Source: Halicephalobus mephisto (Eukaryota > Nematoda > Chromadorea > Rhabditida > Panagrolaimidae). From it: a stretch of DNA of 64,000 nt. The translations under genes were made by a program, and so were the position numbers. Shown one piece after another: positions 43,816-55,383 of this stretch. Where the stretch lies: positions 1 through 64,000 of the forward strand of contig SWDT01000005.1 of assembly GCA_009193035.1 (NCBI GenBank). Direction: 5' to 3'. Position 1 is the stretch's first letter. The number at the start of each line of letters is the position of its first letter. The notes under the pieces are model-generated. The model did not search any database. It had not been told where the DNA came from and worked only from the letters and a program-made list of their open reading frames with translations.

Positions 43816-46800
43816 TTACTGTACCGAAGATTTTTTGAAAATTTCTACTTCTTCTTCTTTTTCGTCGATTAATTCGCTTATTTTTGCTCTTATCTGAAAA
43901 AATAAAATCAATTAGAAGTCATTTTCCGTGAGGTTTGTGTTTTTCGTCTGGACGTCTGACAAGGTATTCAGAATTCCTCAAAAAGTACATAGTATATAGT
44001 GTATCGGTAGATTAAACCAACTTTGATATAACGAATACATTATATTCTATGTATAACTATATTGTACATAATACACTTATATACTATACCCAGTTTAGCA
44101 CCACTACATTAAAACTATTCTTGTATATAATCATATCTGTAGATTTTGACGTCATATTTAGACTCTAAGACTCAGATTACCCCGTTTTACACACAAAATA
44201 GCTCTAATGTAGCAGTCCTAAACTGGACATACTGTATAAGTGTATTATATGCAATGCATTAGTATATAAAATATATTGTATCCACTACATCAGAGTTGGT
44301 TTAATCTATTAATACACTATATACTATACAGTTTTTGTGCTGCTAACTTTGTGAATCTTTTCCACACGAAAATAGTTCTAATATAGTGGTACTAAACTAG
44401 GTATAGTATATAAGTGTATTATGTACAATATAGTTATACATAGAATACAATGCATTTGTTACATCAAAGTTGGTTTAATCTATTAATACACTATATACTA
44501 TATACAGTTTTTTTGTAAAATTATAAAATGTGCAAAGATACGTAGAATGCCTTTTATGAAATTACAGTAATGACTTACCCCTCGTCTTTCCTTGGCGGCG
44601 AACTTTTTCAATCTGACGACCACAAGTCTGGCGAAAAGCATGTCTTCGTCGTTGGCCCATTCTTTACCTAAAAACTCCTCCAAAATGGCATCTCGATTTT
44701 CCTTCACTGTCCTGGAATCCCCGGTGGATTCTGAACTGGATCTTGGAGACGAACAAGATGGAAAATTTTCGACTTTTTTCATCATCGAAGGCGGTTTGAC
44801 TTTCAGACTTCCGCCTCTTCGGACGAGATACGGTGGGTTTCTGATTCTTGTTTGTCTTGTTGGAGGAGAAGACGAATTTGAATTTCTGAAGGCAGATAAA
44901 AGTTTTTGATCGAGGATTGTTTTTTGTTCTCCAGAAGCCGCAGCTTGAGCAGCAGCATTTATGGCTTCAAGTTTCATCAGCAATCCGGCTGCAGTCGCGG
45001 GATTTGCGAAAGATGGAAAAATTTGATCTCCTGGATTCTGCATTCCCTCATTTGAATCTGGTCTGTCTGTATTCGCAGAAGACACCCTGTTATCGCCGTC
45101 TTCAGAAGTCGAAGCAACTGCTGAATCCGGCGAAAATTCCCCAGAAAGCGTCGGATTCGACGTTTTTACTGAAAAAAATTAAATTTTATTTAAAAAATTT
45201 TTATTTTTATTTTAGAAAAATTAAATTTTATTTTAAAAATTTTTATTTTTACTGAAAAAAATTAAATTTTATTTTAAAAATTTCTTTTTTTACTGAAAAA
45301 AATTAAATTTTATTTTAAAAATTTTATTTTTATTTTAAAAAAATTAAATTTTATTTTAAAAAATTTCTGTTTTTATTTTAGAAATTTTATTTTTTGTATT
45401 AAAAAAATACTTTTTTTTGAAGAAAAATTAATTTTGAAGGAAAAAATCAATTTTTAATGGAAATCGATAAATGAAACCTCGTGATGAATCGAAAATAAAA
45501 ACTTACTGTCGCTCAGCTGATGATGGCCGAAGGGGCCCGACACGGCCATGATGTTTTCGAGAAGGGTATTCGCATTCAAGTTGGAATAACTTGAAAAATC
45601 TATCAATTCATCTAAAAACAACAATATTACTGTAAACAACCAAAATGAACTTTTTTCTTGAATATTTGTCCCGCCTATCGCAGGGTCTATTTTAGAATAT
45701 TAAACGATACAATTACAAACATAAGATACTAGGAAACTAAACGCCTAATTCCTCGCGTCATCGTAGCGTGATATCCACTGATGAGATATCTTTAAACAAC
45801 CAAATATCCGCTGATGAGATATCTTTAAACAACCAAATATCCGCTGATGGGATGTTCTTAAACAACTAAATATCCACTGATGGGATGTCTTTAAACAACT
45901 AAATATCCACTGGTGAGATATCTTTAAACAACCAAATATCCGCTGATGGGATATCTTTAAACAACTAAATATCCGCTGATGGGATGTCCTTAAACAACCA
46001 AATATCCACTGATGGGATATCTTTAAACAACCAAAATGAACATTTTTGCGAAAATTGTCTAAACATGAATTTTCAGAATATTATCAAATTTTTTATTTTT
46101 ACTCATTTTTCGAAAACTGAAATTTTATTTTTTTATTTTTAAAAATTTTAAAATCGTTAAATTTCGAATTTTGGAAAATTTTTAAATTCTTCAGTTTTGA
46201 AGAATTTTTAGTTTCAAAATTTTCATTAAATTCTAGAATGTTTTACGAAATTCGAATGTCCAAAAATAGAAGTCAAAAACCCACTTGACGGTTCTGCATT
46301 CGACGTCGCTGGTTCGTCTTCGGCGATGACGTTGAATCCGTGACCGATGAAGCTGCTCGAGATCGATCCAGGCTTGTTGTCTTTAAGATAAGGATCAAGC
46401 CAGCTGAGTTTCTCAAAATAAGGCCATTTCGGGATTATTCCACTTCTAAGAGCAGATTTGAGTTCTTTTCTATATCTATCCCGCATCTGAAGCCATCTTT
46501 TTTTCGCAAATTCCCCTACAAAAAAAGATACAAAGTAAAATTTTTAAAAAATTAAAAACAAAAAAAAATTTAAAAAAAAATTAAAAATAAAATTTAAATT
46601 TTAAAGAAAATTAAAAATAAAATTTAAATTTAAAAAACAATTAAAAATAAAATTTAAATTTTTAAGAAAATTAAAGATGGAATTTAAATTTTTGAAGAAA
46701 ATTTTAAAAAAAATTTTTAAGAAAATTAAAGATAAAATTAAAATTTTTAAATAAAATTAAAATTTTTAAGAAAATTAAAGATGAAAATGAATTTACCAGA

Positions 46801-46986
46801 TACAGTATCGTCTATCCTGGTGGCGATGGTCTCCCAGATGAGGTTCCTCTCGCCGTTGTCGGTGCAGACCCGGTGCTGCTGGTCGTAGAGCTCCGGATGG
46901 GCTCTGACCTGCTGGATGAGGAGTTCGTTGAAGGTCACGGGTCTTTGGGCCTCGTCAGGAGACTTCCCGAGGGGGTCATCGTCCAT
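43816..46986 (-). CDS. MADF/BESS-domain transcription factor
   Basis: Exons 46986-46797, 46515-46285, 45611-45507, 45168-44579 and 43893-43816; phases match, giving 397 aa. The MADF domain (residues about 22-107) begins ELLIQQVRAHPELYDQQHR, continues ERNLIWETIATRIDD and FAKKRWLQMRDRYRKELK, and ends WPYFEKLSWLDPYL; this Myb/SANT-like fold binds DNA. The middle is Ser/Pro/Ala-rich and probably disordered. A BESS motif spans the last splice (about 349-386): DEDMLFARLVVVRLKKFAAKERRG then IRAKISELID. Worms encode several madf genes; I cannot say which this matches. Introns 2 and 4 hold a 33-bp minisatellite and a large inverted repeat respectively. It is likely a nuclear regulator, as for fly Adf-1-type proteins. 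Confidence 0.92.
43985..44515. repeat. Large inverted repeat in MADF-gene intron 4
   Basis: About 43990-44125 is repeated in reverse at about 44355-44512. CCAACTTTGATATAACG, ATTCTATGTATAACTATATT and GTACATAATACACTTATA on the left have near-complements on the right. The central ~230 bp contains a further diverged arm (ACACAAAATAGCTCTAATGTAG near 44183). It is of the same foldback style as 13665-14480. The right end lies 65 bp from the exon-4 donor. Confidence 0.82.
45170..45430. repeat. ~35-50-bp AT repeat in MADF-gene intron 3
   Basis: Units of AAAAAAATTAAATTTTATTT and TAAAAATTTTTATTTTTA following the exon-4 acceptor. Low complexity, non-coding. Confidence 0.7.
45772..46035. repeat. 33-bp minisatellite, eight units
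   Basis: TATCC begins at 45772, 45805, 45838, 45871, 45904, 45937, 45970 and 46003, an exact 33-bp period. The unit is TATCCRCTGATGRGATATC followed by TTTAAACAACCAAA. Copies differ by point changes only. It lies in intron 2 of the MADF gene. There are no unique spacers, so it is not a CRISPR array. Confidence 0.95.
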
Positions 46987-49490
46987 AATAGGACTGAAAA
47001 GGATCTAAAATAATCCACGAAAAACACGACTATTTCGTCTTTTTGGATTCACGGAGAAAAAGAGGAGTCGTCTCGGACCGGTTCCAGACGGGAAAGATAT
47101 CGCCTGAAGCGGAATCTGAAGCAAGAACCGAGTTTGACAATGACCTTGCGGATGCGAAATCAGGATTTAAGGGAAATAAAACGGATAAAAGAATAATCTT
47201 CGTCCAAAAAAAGAAATTAACGAAATTCCGGAGAAATTGTTTTTCTCAAAATTCGAATTGCCTGAGGCTCCCGAATGATCGAGGGATCACGTGGCATCGG
47301 ACCTTGTTTTCGGGACAATAACCAGACATCAATCAAAATCATACTATGATTCAAATTTAGAAACTGGTGTCCTTACGAAATTATCCCACCCGGAATTTTT
47401 AGCAAAACTTAAAAAAAATAAAAATAAAAAAAAATAAAAAAAAAATAAAAAAAATAAAAAATTCTAAAATATTTAAAAATAAAAGATTTTGAAATAAAAA
47501 ATTTTAAATATTTAAAAATATAAAATTTAAAAATAAAAAATTTTGAAATATTTTAAAATAAAAAATTTTGAAATCTAAAAACCTAAGAAAATTTTTTAAT
47601 TTTAAATTTTTTTTAAATTTTGAAGTTTTTTAATTTATTGAATTTTGAAGAATTTTTAAGTTATTTTTTGGATTTTGGAAGTTTTTATAGAAAATTTTGA
47701 AATTTTTAGTTTTGGAGAATTTTGTAAATTTGTGATGTGACTTTTTGCAAAATCCTGAAAAATTTTAGATTTTTGATGATTTGTATGAGATTCTCGGAAG
47801 TTGTATGATTTTTCACAGGATTCTGGAAATTTTTACGAAGATTCTGAAGATTTATAAAATTTTAGGAACTTCTGAAAATTTTCAAAAATCTAGAAATTTG
47901 GATGAAATTTTCCGAAGCTTTATGACTCTCTGTGGGATTCTGGGGACTGCTATGAAGATTCTAGAAGTTTTTATGGAGATTCTGAAGATATATAGAATTT
48001 TAGAAATTTCTGAAAATTTTCAAAAATCTAGAAATTTGGATGAAATTTTCTGAAACTTTATGACTTTCTATGGGATTCTGGGGACTCGTATGAAGATTCT
48101 AGAAGTTTTTATGGAGATTCTGAAGATTTATAAAATTTTAGGAACTTCTGAAAATTTTCAAAAATCTAGAAATTTTCAGAAACTTGGATGAAATTTTCCG
48201 AAACTTTATGACTCTCTGTGGGATTCTGGGGACTGCTATGAAGATTCTAGAAGCTTCAATGGAGATTCTGAAAATTCTGAAAATTTATAAAATTTTAGAA
48301 ATTTCTGAAAATTTTCAAAAATCTAGAAACTTGGATGAGATTTTCTGAAGCTTTATGACTTTCCGCAAGATTCTGGAAGATAATACGGAACTATGGTGTG
48401 GAATATTTCGAAATCTAAAAACTGTCGAAACCAAGAAACGGGTCCAGCGTTCACGGTCGCGCGCTGTCTTCCGTGGATTCGTCTTCGCCCGCTTTTCCTG
48501 TTCAGTCGATCCGGTTTCCTTGTTTTTGCTTTTCATTTTTTGATTTTGCTTCAATCACTCCTCCGACACGCCAAACCAAGACAAAACGTGTCCGGTTTCC
48601 GATGGGACTTATTTTCCGTCCTTGAAAATTGCTTTATTAATTTTTTAATTTAATCATAAATTTCGAAAAATTGAAAAATTGAACAATTGACTCAATCCAT
48701 TTATGGCCTCTGGAAATAAGACAGATTTAGGCCAGCTGGCTTGATCGGCAGATTGTCAATCCAATAAAACCACTAATTGACAAAATGACTGATGGAAAAC
48801 CTGGATTCTCATTAACTACAATTTCCCAAATTTTTAGAATTTTCCAAATCCGAAATTTCACAAAAATTTAAAAAATTAAATTCTTCGAAATTTTTAAAAA
48901 CAAAATTCTTCGAAATTTTTAGAATTTTCCAAAATCCAAAATTAAAAAAATTAAATTTTCCGAAATTTTTAGAATTTTTTTAAAATTTAAAAACTCTGAA
49001 ATTTTTGAATTTTTTTAGAATAATTTAAAATAAAAAATTTGGAAATTTTTCTCAAAAAAATATCGGAAAAATTTACTTCTGTTTTCTAGAAAATCATGAC
49101 TTTTCTTAAAGTTCGTAGTCTGTTCGAAAAATTAATTCAATTGTAAAAATAAACAAAGATAATAAAATTACTTGGTAATTTTGTTTTCGTAGAGCTTACT
49201 TCAAGCTAGATTTATAACTTTTATTCCCGACAAAATTTATGGTTTTAATTTTCTTCAATAATAATTTCGATTTTTTTAAATAAAAAATTTTTAAATAAAA
49301 AAAAATAAATTTATAAAATAAAAAATTTTTTTAAAATGAATAAATTTCTTTAATAAAATTTGTTCTAAATAAATAAATTTTTTAAATAAAAATAAATTTA
49401 TAAAATAAAAAATTTTTAAATAAAAAAAAAATAAATTTATAAAATAAAAAATTTTTTTAAAATGAATAAATTTCTTTAATAAAATTTTTT
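46987..49490. other. MADF promoter side and AT/TTCTAGAA arrays
   Basis: 46987-47340 is balanced, directly upstream of the MADF start, and probably regulatory. A 92-codon plus-strand frame there has no homology or splice context. 47400-47700 is A/T simple sequence. 47770-48380 is an array of GAAGATTCTAGAAGTTTTTA-type units (~150-bp higher-order period). 48400-48620 and 48690-48830 are balanced, unassigned islands. 48860-49490 is A/T low complexity. Confidence 0.55.
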
Positions 49491-49499
49491 TTAAATAAA

Positions 49500-49905
49500 T
49501 AAATTTCTTTAATAAAATCGGAATTTTTTCTGGAGTAATTTTATAAAAAATTTTTATTTTTATTTTTTATAATAGTGTAATTTCGAAATTATTTGAAAAA
49601 TTTTAATTTTATTTATTTACGAAAATTCTATTCGAGACCGATTTTTTTTAAATTTTATTTTTTATAATGGTGTAATTTCGAAATTATTTAAAAAATTTTA
49701 ATTTTATTTATTTACGGAAATTCTCGTCGAGACTAATTTTTTATTTTTATAATAGTGTAATTTCAAAATTGTTTTTAAAGTTTTAATTTTATTTATTTAC
49801 GAAAATTCTATTCGAGACTAATTTTTTATTTTCATAATAGTGTAATTTCGAAATTATTTTTAAAGTTTTAATTTCATTTATTTAAGAAAATTCTATTCGA
49901 GACCG
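49500..49905. repeat. ~90-110-bp tandem repeat (ATTCTATTCGAGACC)
   Basis: Four units with ATAATAGTGTAATTTCGAAA followed by TTATTTACGAAAATTCTATT and CGAGACCGATTTT. It ends at a balanced island (49905-50215) with no recognised gene. Confidence 0.8.
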
Positions 49906-51659
49906 ATTTTCAAAGACCCCTGTTTTCAATTTTTGGAAACATGATTTGTTTAAACAACATGTGTCCCTTGTTGGCACATTAATTTCCTTCCAAGTTTGGC
50001 TTCTGTGGAGCCGCCGTCTGTCAACAAAAGTAATCCTCGAAGTCGAGATCGGCACAGATCCGGTTTTAGTCCATGCTCTTCAAATCCGAAATCAAAGGGT
50101 TCCGACAAATTTTCTGTTTTGTTTTCTTTCAAAAAAGTGCGCGAGAAAAGTCAACTCTCAGCTGGCGGCCTAAATTGCCGTTTTAAAAACAAGGACAAAT
50201 CTGATCCGACATAAAAAGCAACTTTCGGACAAAATATTTCGCGCTTTACTTAAATCTGTTTTTTTGGATTTCTTTGAAGTTGCCGAAAAACAAATTTTCG
50301 AAATTTACACTTTTATTTTAAAATCCTGAAATTGAAGACAGCTGATTCAAGTCAAATGAGCCGGAAACAAAACAAATGAAAAAAATAAAAATCATATGAT
50401 ACAGTAATTTTTAAACTTTATATTACAGTGTTTTTTAATTCATAAATTCTACAATACAGTAGTCTTTAATTTTCCAGATTGCTCGTTACAGTACGTTTTT
50501 GATTCATAAATTCCATACTACAGTAATCTTTGATTTTTTAAAATTCTGTGTTACAGTAGTTTTTTAAATTTAGGAATTTCACGCTACAGTAATCTTTGAT
50601 TTTTCAAATTCTGTGTTACAGTAGTCTTAATTTTTTGCTTTTTTTAGATTGCAAAATTACATTTTATAGTAATTTTTTATCTAAATTAAAAACTGCCCTA
50701 AGGGTATTGAGGAAGTCGAAAATTTTTTTATTCAAAAATTAATCAAATTGTACTTTTAGGAAAAACGCCAATTTTAGATTTTTTTTAAAATAAAATTTTA
50801 GAAAATTTTAAAATTTTAAAAATAAAAAAATTTTAAATTTATTTTTGAAAATTTTTAAAAATTATTAAAATAATGTAAAATTACAGTATACCTATGTCAG
50901 TGAACTTTTTTGATTTTTCAACTACGTCAAAGATCAAAAACTAAAAAATTAAATTATTTTTAAAGTTTTATTTTTTTGAAAATGTTAATTTAATTTTTTT
51001 TTGGAATAAATTCAAAATTTCCAAATATATCCCTCCATATGGTACTTTTTTTAATATTTTAATAAACTTTATAAATATCGTTTATTTATTGAATTATATT
51101 TTTTAGAAATTTGGAATTCTCATGTAAAGTGAAAAAAGTGTAAAATCTGTAAAATGATCAACATCAAAATCAAACTGGATTTTTTAAAGTTAAATAAGCC
51201 TAATGTTGCACGCAGACTGCAAATTTTAATTTTTTTATAGATTTCGGTATTGGAGTTTATAAAAAATTAATTTTAAAATCGAAGTCAAATTTTTGCACAA
51301 AATTGAATAAATCGGCCTAATGTTGCAGGCAGACTGCAGATTTTAATTTTGATTTTATTGTCGATTTTTTACAAACCTCAGTACTGGACTTTATAAAAAG
51401 ATCAAAATAAAACTGGATTTTTTATAGTCGAATAAGTCAAGCTAATGTTGCAAGCAGACTGCGAATTTTGATAGCAATCCTTTTATAGATCTTGACACTG
51501 GTAATTTGGCACTAAAATTAATTCATTTTTTACATAAATCCTAAAAATTACTTTTAAAATGTTTATTTTCTTACAATTGTATGATTTTTGGAATTTCTAA
51601 AGTCCTGCGCAAAATCGAGTGAAATTTTAAAAAATAATAAATCTAGTAATTTTATCAAA
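49906..51659. other. Unassigned island and ACAGTAAT arrays
   Basis: 49906-50230 is balanced. Frames at 49950-50214 are open on both strands but have no recognisable product. 50395-50690 has five or six units of TACAGTAATCTTTGATTTT. 51120-51500 contains three ~110-bp units with AATGTTGCAGGCAGACTGCA near 51200, 51313 and 51443. The remainder is A/T-rich with nothing identifiable. Confidence 0.5.
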
Positions 51660-52100
51660 ATTGACTCGCACTGTCCTCACACGCGCTCTGTTAATTTCTT
51701 GCCAGTTTCGAAAACAAAAAAAAGTTAAATTTGGCAACTTTACTAAAGTCCACTCGCACTGTCTTCACGCGCTTTCTTATTTTCTTACCAGTTTTGAAGG
51801 TAAAAAACGACAAATTTGGCAATTTGACCAAAATCCACTCGCACTGTCCTCACGCGCTTTCCTACTGTCTTACCAGTTTCGAAAACAAAAAAAAGTTAAA
51901 TTTGGCAACTTTACTAAAGTCCACTCGCACTGTCCTCACGCGCGCTTTCCTATTTTCTTACCAGTTTTAAAGGTAAAAAACGACAAATTTGGCAATTTTA
52001 CTAAAGTCCACTCGCACTGTCCTCACGCGCGCTTTTCTATTTTACCAACTTCGAAAATAAAAAACGACAAATTTGGCAATTTTATAAAGAAATTTATTCG
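51660..52100. repeat. 87-bp tandem repeat
   Basis: CTCGCACTGTC begins near 51665, 51753, 51838, 51924 and 52011 (85-88-bp spacing). Units continue CTCACGCGCGCTTTC..ACCAGTTT and AAATTTGGCAACTTTACTAA. Because the period is near a multiple of three, long frames (for example 51661-52107) stay open by chance. No gene is called. Confidence 0.9.
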
Positions 52101-53357
52101 TTTTTAAATTTTTACTCAAATATTGAAGTTTTTAAAATGCTCTAAAACTGCATGTTGAGATGATTTAGTATCAATATCCACTTCTGTTTTTTATGAGATT
52201 ACGATATTTACAAAAGGGTTTGGCCGGTCATGCTCATTTAATCTTCTTCCATCCTGCTCTTTGATCTCGCCAAACTTGCCATTTTTGCGTAATCCAAAAA
52301 CAAACTGACTTTTGGGTTTTGTCACAGCATGAGGTCATTACAGAAGAAAAAAAATTTATTTTTATCTTGAAATTTCATCAATTTTACCAGAGGCAATTTT
52401 TTTTAAAAATGTCCATTTTGTCTAAATGAAGGGTTTTGTGCCAGTCAGAGTCTTATTTGGCTGTCCCAAGGCCATTCTTCGGTCAATCCTGGTTTACAAT
52501 TGACCGTCTTTCCAAAAAGCGTGCTTGATTTGGAACATGTCTTTCCACGATGACAGTTTTGTGGTTTTATTTTCGATGGACCCTTCTCAAAGACAAATTA
52601 TTCGGTCAAAAATGTCCTTGCTTCTTTTCAGAGATAATCCTAGCCAGGTTCAGCTTCAAAAAATCCCGGCCGCTTCGGATAAAGCTTCAAATTAATTTTT
52701 TTTTGTAGATCAAATTTCTTTTTAATTTAGAAAAAAAAATTAAATATTATTACGAAATTGTCTCGAGGGGAACTTCTGAGTCAAGTAGTTTCGAAATTTT
52801 TATTGGACTCTTGGAAGTTTAAAATTTGCGAAATTTTTGAAGATTTTTAGTTTTTTAAAATTTTAGAATTTTTTATTAAATTCTGAAAATTTCTGAAATT
52901 CTGGAAAATTAAAAATTTTTTTTAAATTTCTGAAATTTTGAAAAAATTCAGAAATTTATGTAAAATTTAATAATTTTTCGGAATTTTTCATTGAATTTTG
53001 GAAATTTTAAAAATTTCCATAAGATTCTAGAAAATTTAAAAAACTTTCAAAAAATTTAGAAACTTATGTAAAATTTAATAATTTTTCAGAATTTTCCATT
53101 GAATTTTGGAAATTTAAAAATTTCTGATTTTGGAAAATTTAAAATTACATTTTTGTAAAAATTTAAAAATTTCTAATAAAATTTAATTTTTATTTTTAAT
53201 TTTAAAAAAGTTTAAAATTACTTTTTTATAAAAATTTAAAAATTTTAATAAAATTTATTTTTTATTTTGAAAAAGTTTAAAATTACTTTTTTATAAAAAT
53301 TTAAAAATTTTAATAAAATTTATTTTTTATTTTTTATTTTAAAAAAGTTTAAAAACA
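52101..53357. other. Single-copy island then AT-rich tract
   Basis: 52140-52690 is largely unique and balanced (GTTTGGCCGGTCATGCTC, CCCGGCCGCTTCGGATAA) with no convincing frame. It may be distal regulatory DNA for the bHLH gene at 55.4 kb. 52730-53350 is AT repeat of GAATTTTGGAAATTT-type units. Confidence 0.45.
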
Positions 53358-53391
53358 AAAAGACCCCCAGGGGGCCTTGCGCGGGTCTTTT
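53358..53391. other. GC-rich short hairpin
   Basis: AAAAGACCC (53358-53366) pairs with GGGTCTTTT (53383-53391), a perfect 9-bp stem. The 16-base loop itself contains CCAGGGGGCC. It stands out in an AT-rich setting. No function is assigned. Confidence 0.5.
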
Positions 53392-53589
53392 GAGTTTCTG
53401 AATTTGAATCTAAAAATTCATAAAATCAAAGTCTTTGTCTTTGGATTCCCAGCAAGACAGATTAACTCGATTGAAAGTGACAGTTTTAACAATCCGAGTC
53501 TAAAGCACGCAATTTTGGATAGATTATCCCTTTTTCCTTCAGGAGAAAGTTTATAAAAAATTTTTAATTAGGTCAATCTGGTTTTATTG

Positions 53590-53900
53590 TTTTCGAATTA
53601 TGGTATTTTTGGTATTTACCCTCTGCAATTGTTGTTGTGACGGCAGCAGGGATTCCAGCTGAGAGCCGCGTCTCCTCAAAGCGATTAAAGCAATCGAGAC
53701 CAAAAAGAAGATGTTCGAGAAGAGTCAATCTCGACCACGTGCTGAGTCCATCAAAGCCGCCCGAGTCCTCAAACAATTCCTCAGAAAGAAATTTGCATAA
53801 TCCAGAAAAGACTGATACTCTTCTTTGACGGGAAAGCGCTCTTTCATTTGGACCCGTTTAGCACCCTTTAATCGGTTACTGTAAAGTGTAAAAAATGAGG
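53590..53900 (-). other. Possible coding exon, strand uncertain
   Basis: A balanced single-copy stretch open on both strands. The minus-strand frame from ATG near 53850 begins MKERFPVKEEYQSFLDYA and ends after about 40 codons. The plus-strand frame over the same DNA ends RVLKQFLRKKFA. A second minus-strand frame runs to a GTAAAT donor near 53620. No family is recognised and no exon pair was found, so this is recorded only as coding-like. Confidence 0.25.
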
Positions 53901-55150
53901 TTTTTCTGAGGTAGAATTCTGCAGAGGCTTCTGAATATAATTCGGAATTCCGAAGTTTCGAGGATCTCCATAGAAATTTCTGAATCTAGTTCGGAATTCT
54001 GAAATTTCGAGAATCTTCGAAAACTTTTTAAACTTTTCTAAAAATTCTGTTGAGATTTCTAAAATCTCCATAGACATTTCTGAATCTAGTCCGAAATTTC
54101 GAAGTTTCGAGAATCTTCATAGAAATTTCTGAATCTAGTCTGAAATTCTGAAATTTCGAGAATCTTCGAAAACTTTTCAAACTTTTCTAAAAATTTTGTT
54201 AAAATTTCTAAAAGCTCCATAGAGGCTTCTGAATCTAGTCCGAAATTCCGAAGTTTCGAGAATCTCTATAGAAATTTCTGAATTTAGTTCGGAATTCTGA
54301 AATTTCGAGAATCTTCGAAAACTTTTTAAACTTTTCTAAAAATTCTGTTGAGATTTCTAGAATCCAACATGAGATTCTGAAGTCTTTTAGAATTCTAAGA
54401 ACCTTTCTGAAGATTTTCTAGAATCTTTGAAAACTTTAAACTTTTTCTAAAATTCTGTTAAAATTTCTAAAAGCTCCATAGTGGTTTCTGAAGTCCTTTA
54501 GAATTTTAACGAAATTTTTAGAATCCGGAAATTTCAACAGAATTTTAGTGGAATTTTTAAAATAATTTATATTTAACATTTTTTGAAATAATTTATACTT
54601 AAAAATTTCTTTAATTTTTTTATTTTTTTAAAATCATTTAACTTGAAAATTTTTTTTATTTTTTTGAAATTTTAAATTTTTTAAAATTTTTTTAAAATCA
54701 TTTAACTTGAAATTTTTTTTTATTTTTTTGAATTTGTTTGAAATTTTAAATTGCAATTTCCCGATTAGCACCTCTTGACTTTTAAAAGTTAGTCAAAAAA
54801 TTTATATTATGGTATTTAATAATTTTATTTTTAAATCAAATTGAATCTCGAAGGAAAAATTAATTCTTTTTCTGAAAATTGAATTGACAGTTTTATTTTC
54901 GTCGATGGTCTGGATGCAAAAAAGATCTCGAAAAAGCCGAAAAGCAATTGGACCAAATTCGGTTCATTTATTTTTTTCTTTTTCGGCATGAACTGGCCGC
55001 AATCGAATCGCGGAGGCGGAAATTGATTTAAAGCTTTTTCGAAAAAAAAACAAAAAAATAAAAAAATTAATAAAAAAAAATAATTTAATTTTTAACGTAA
55101 AAAATTTAATTTTTGCAATTTTTTTCGTTGTAAGACAATATTTGAAAAAC
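53901..55150. repeat. TTCTAGAATC/CGAAGTTTCGAGAATC array and AT tract
   Basis: 53901-54540 has ~100-190-bp higher-order units combining AGTTTCGAGAATCTTCGAAA and CTCCATAGAAATTTCTGAAT, plus TTCTAGAATC. 54541-54760 is A/T simple sequence. 54840-55000 is a balanced patch (ATGGTCTGGATGCAAAAAAG) with no gene. No coding feature seen. Confidence 0.65.
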
Positions 55151-55159
55151 CTCATTGGT

Positions 55160-55310
55160 GATTCTTACCCGTCAATCCAAAGGCGGAGCGAGCGAGACTG
55201 ACCAGCCTCTTCCAAGCTCGCGCGCTCAGTCACTCGCTCTCCTCGGCACGCGACTCGCACTGTCAATTCTTGAATTCTAATTTGGGATTGTCTGTCTTCC
55301 GTGGAAGAAA
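55160..55310 (+). promoter_or_regulatory. Probable bHLH gene promoter/leader
   Basis: A sharply GC-richer stretch (GGCGGAGCGAGCGAGACTG, AGCTCGCGCGCTCAGTC) 80-220 bp before the bHLH start. It is followed by a T-rich tract ending in TTTTTTAG, 3 bases before the ATG. The position suits a core promoter and 5' leader. Confidence 0.45.
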
Positions 55311-55383
55311 TCCTAAAATTTTTTTCTTTTTTAATTTTTTTTAATTTTTTTAATTTTTTTTTAATTTTTTTAATTTTTTAGAA

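Noticed and set aside
45772..46035. CRISPR-like regular array
   Set aside because: Repeats are contiguous with no unique spacers, in a eukaryotic intron; it is a minisatellite.
47043..47321. 92-codon plus-strand frame beside the MADF start
   Set aside because: Starts with TTG, no homology, lies where the MADF promoter is expected.
51661..52107. 148-codon plus-strand frame (and an overlapping 79-codon frame)
   Set aside because: It is the translation of an 87-bp tandem repeat. The period is a multiple of three, so frames stay open by chance, and the protein is only a repeat of the same words.
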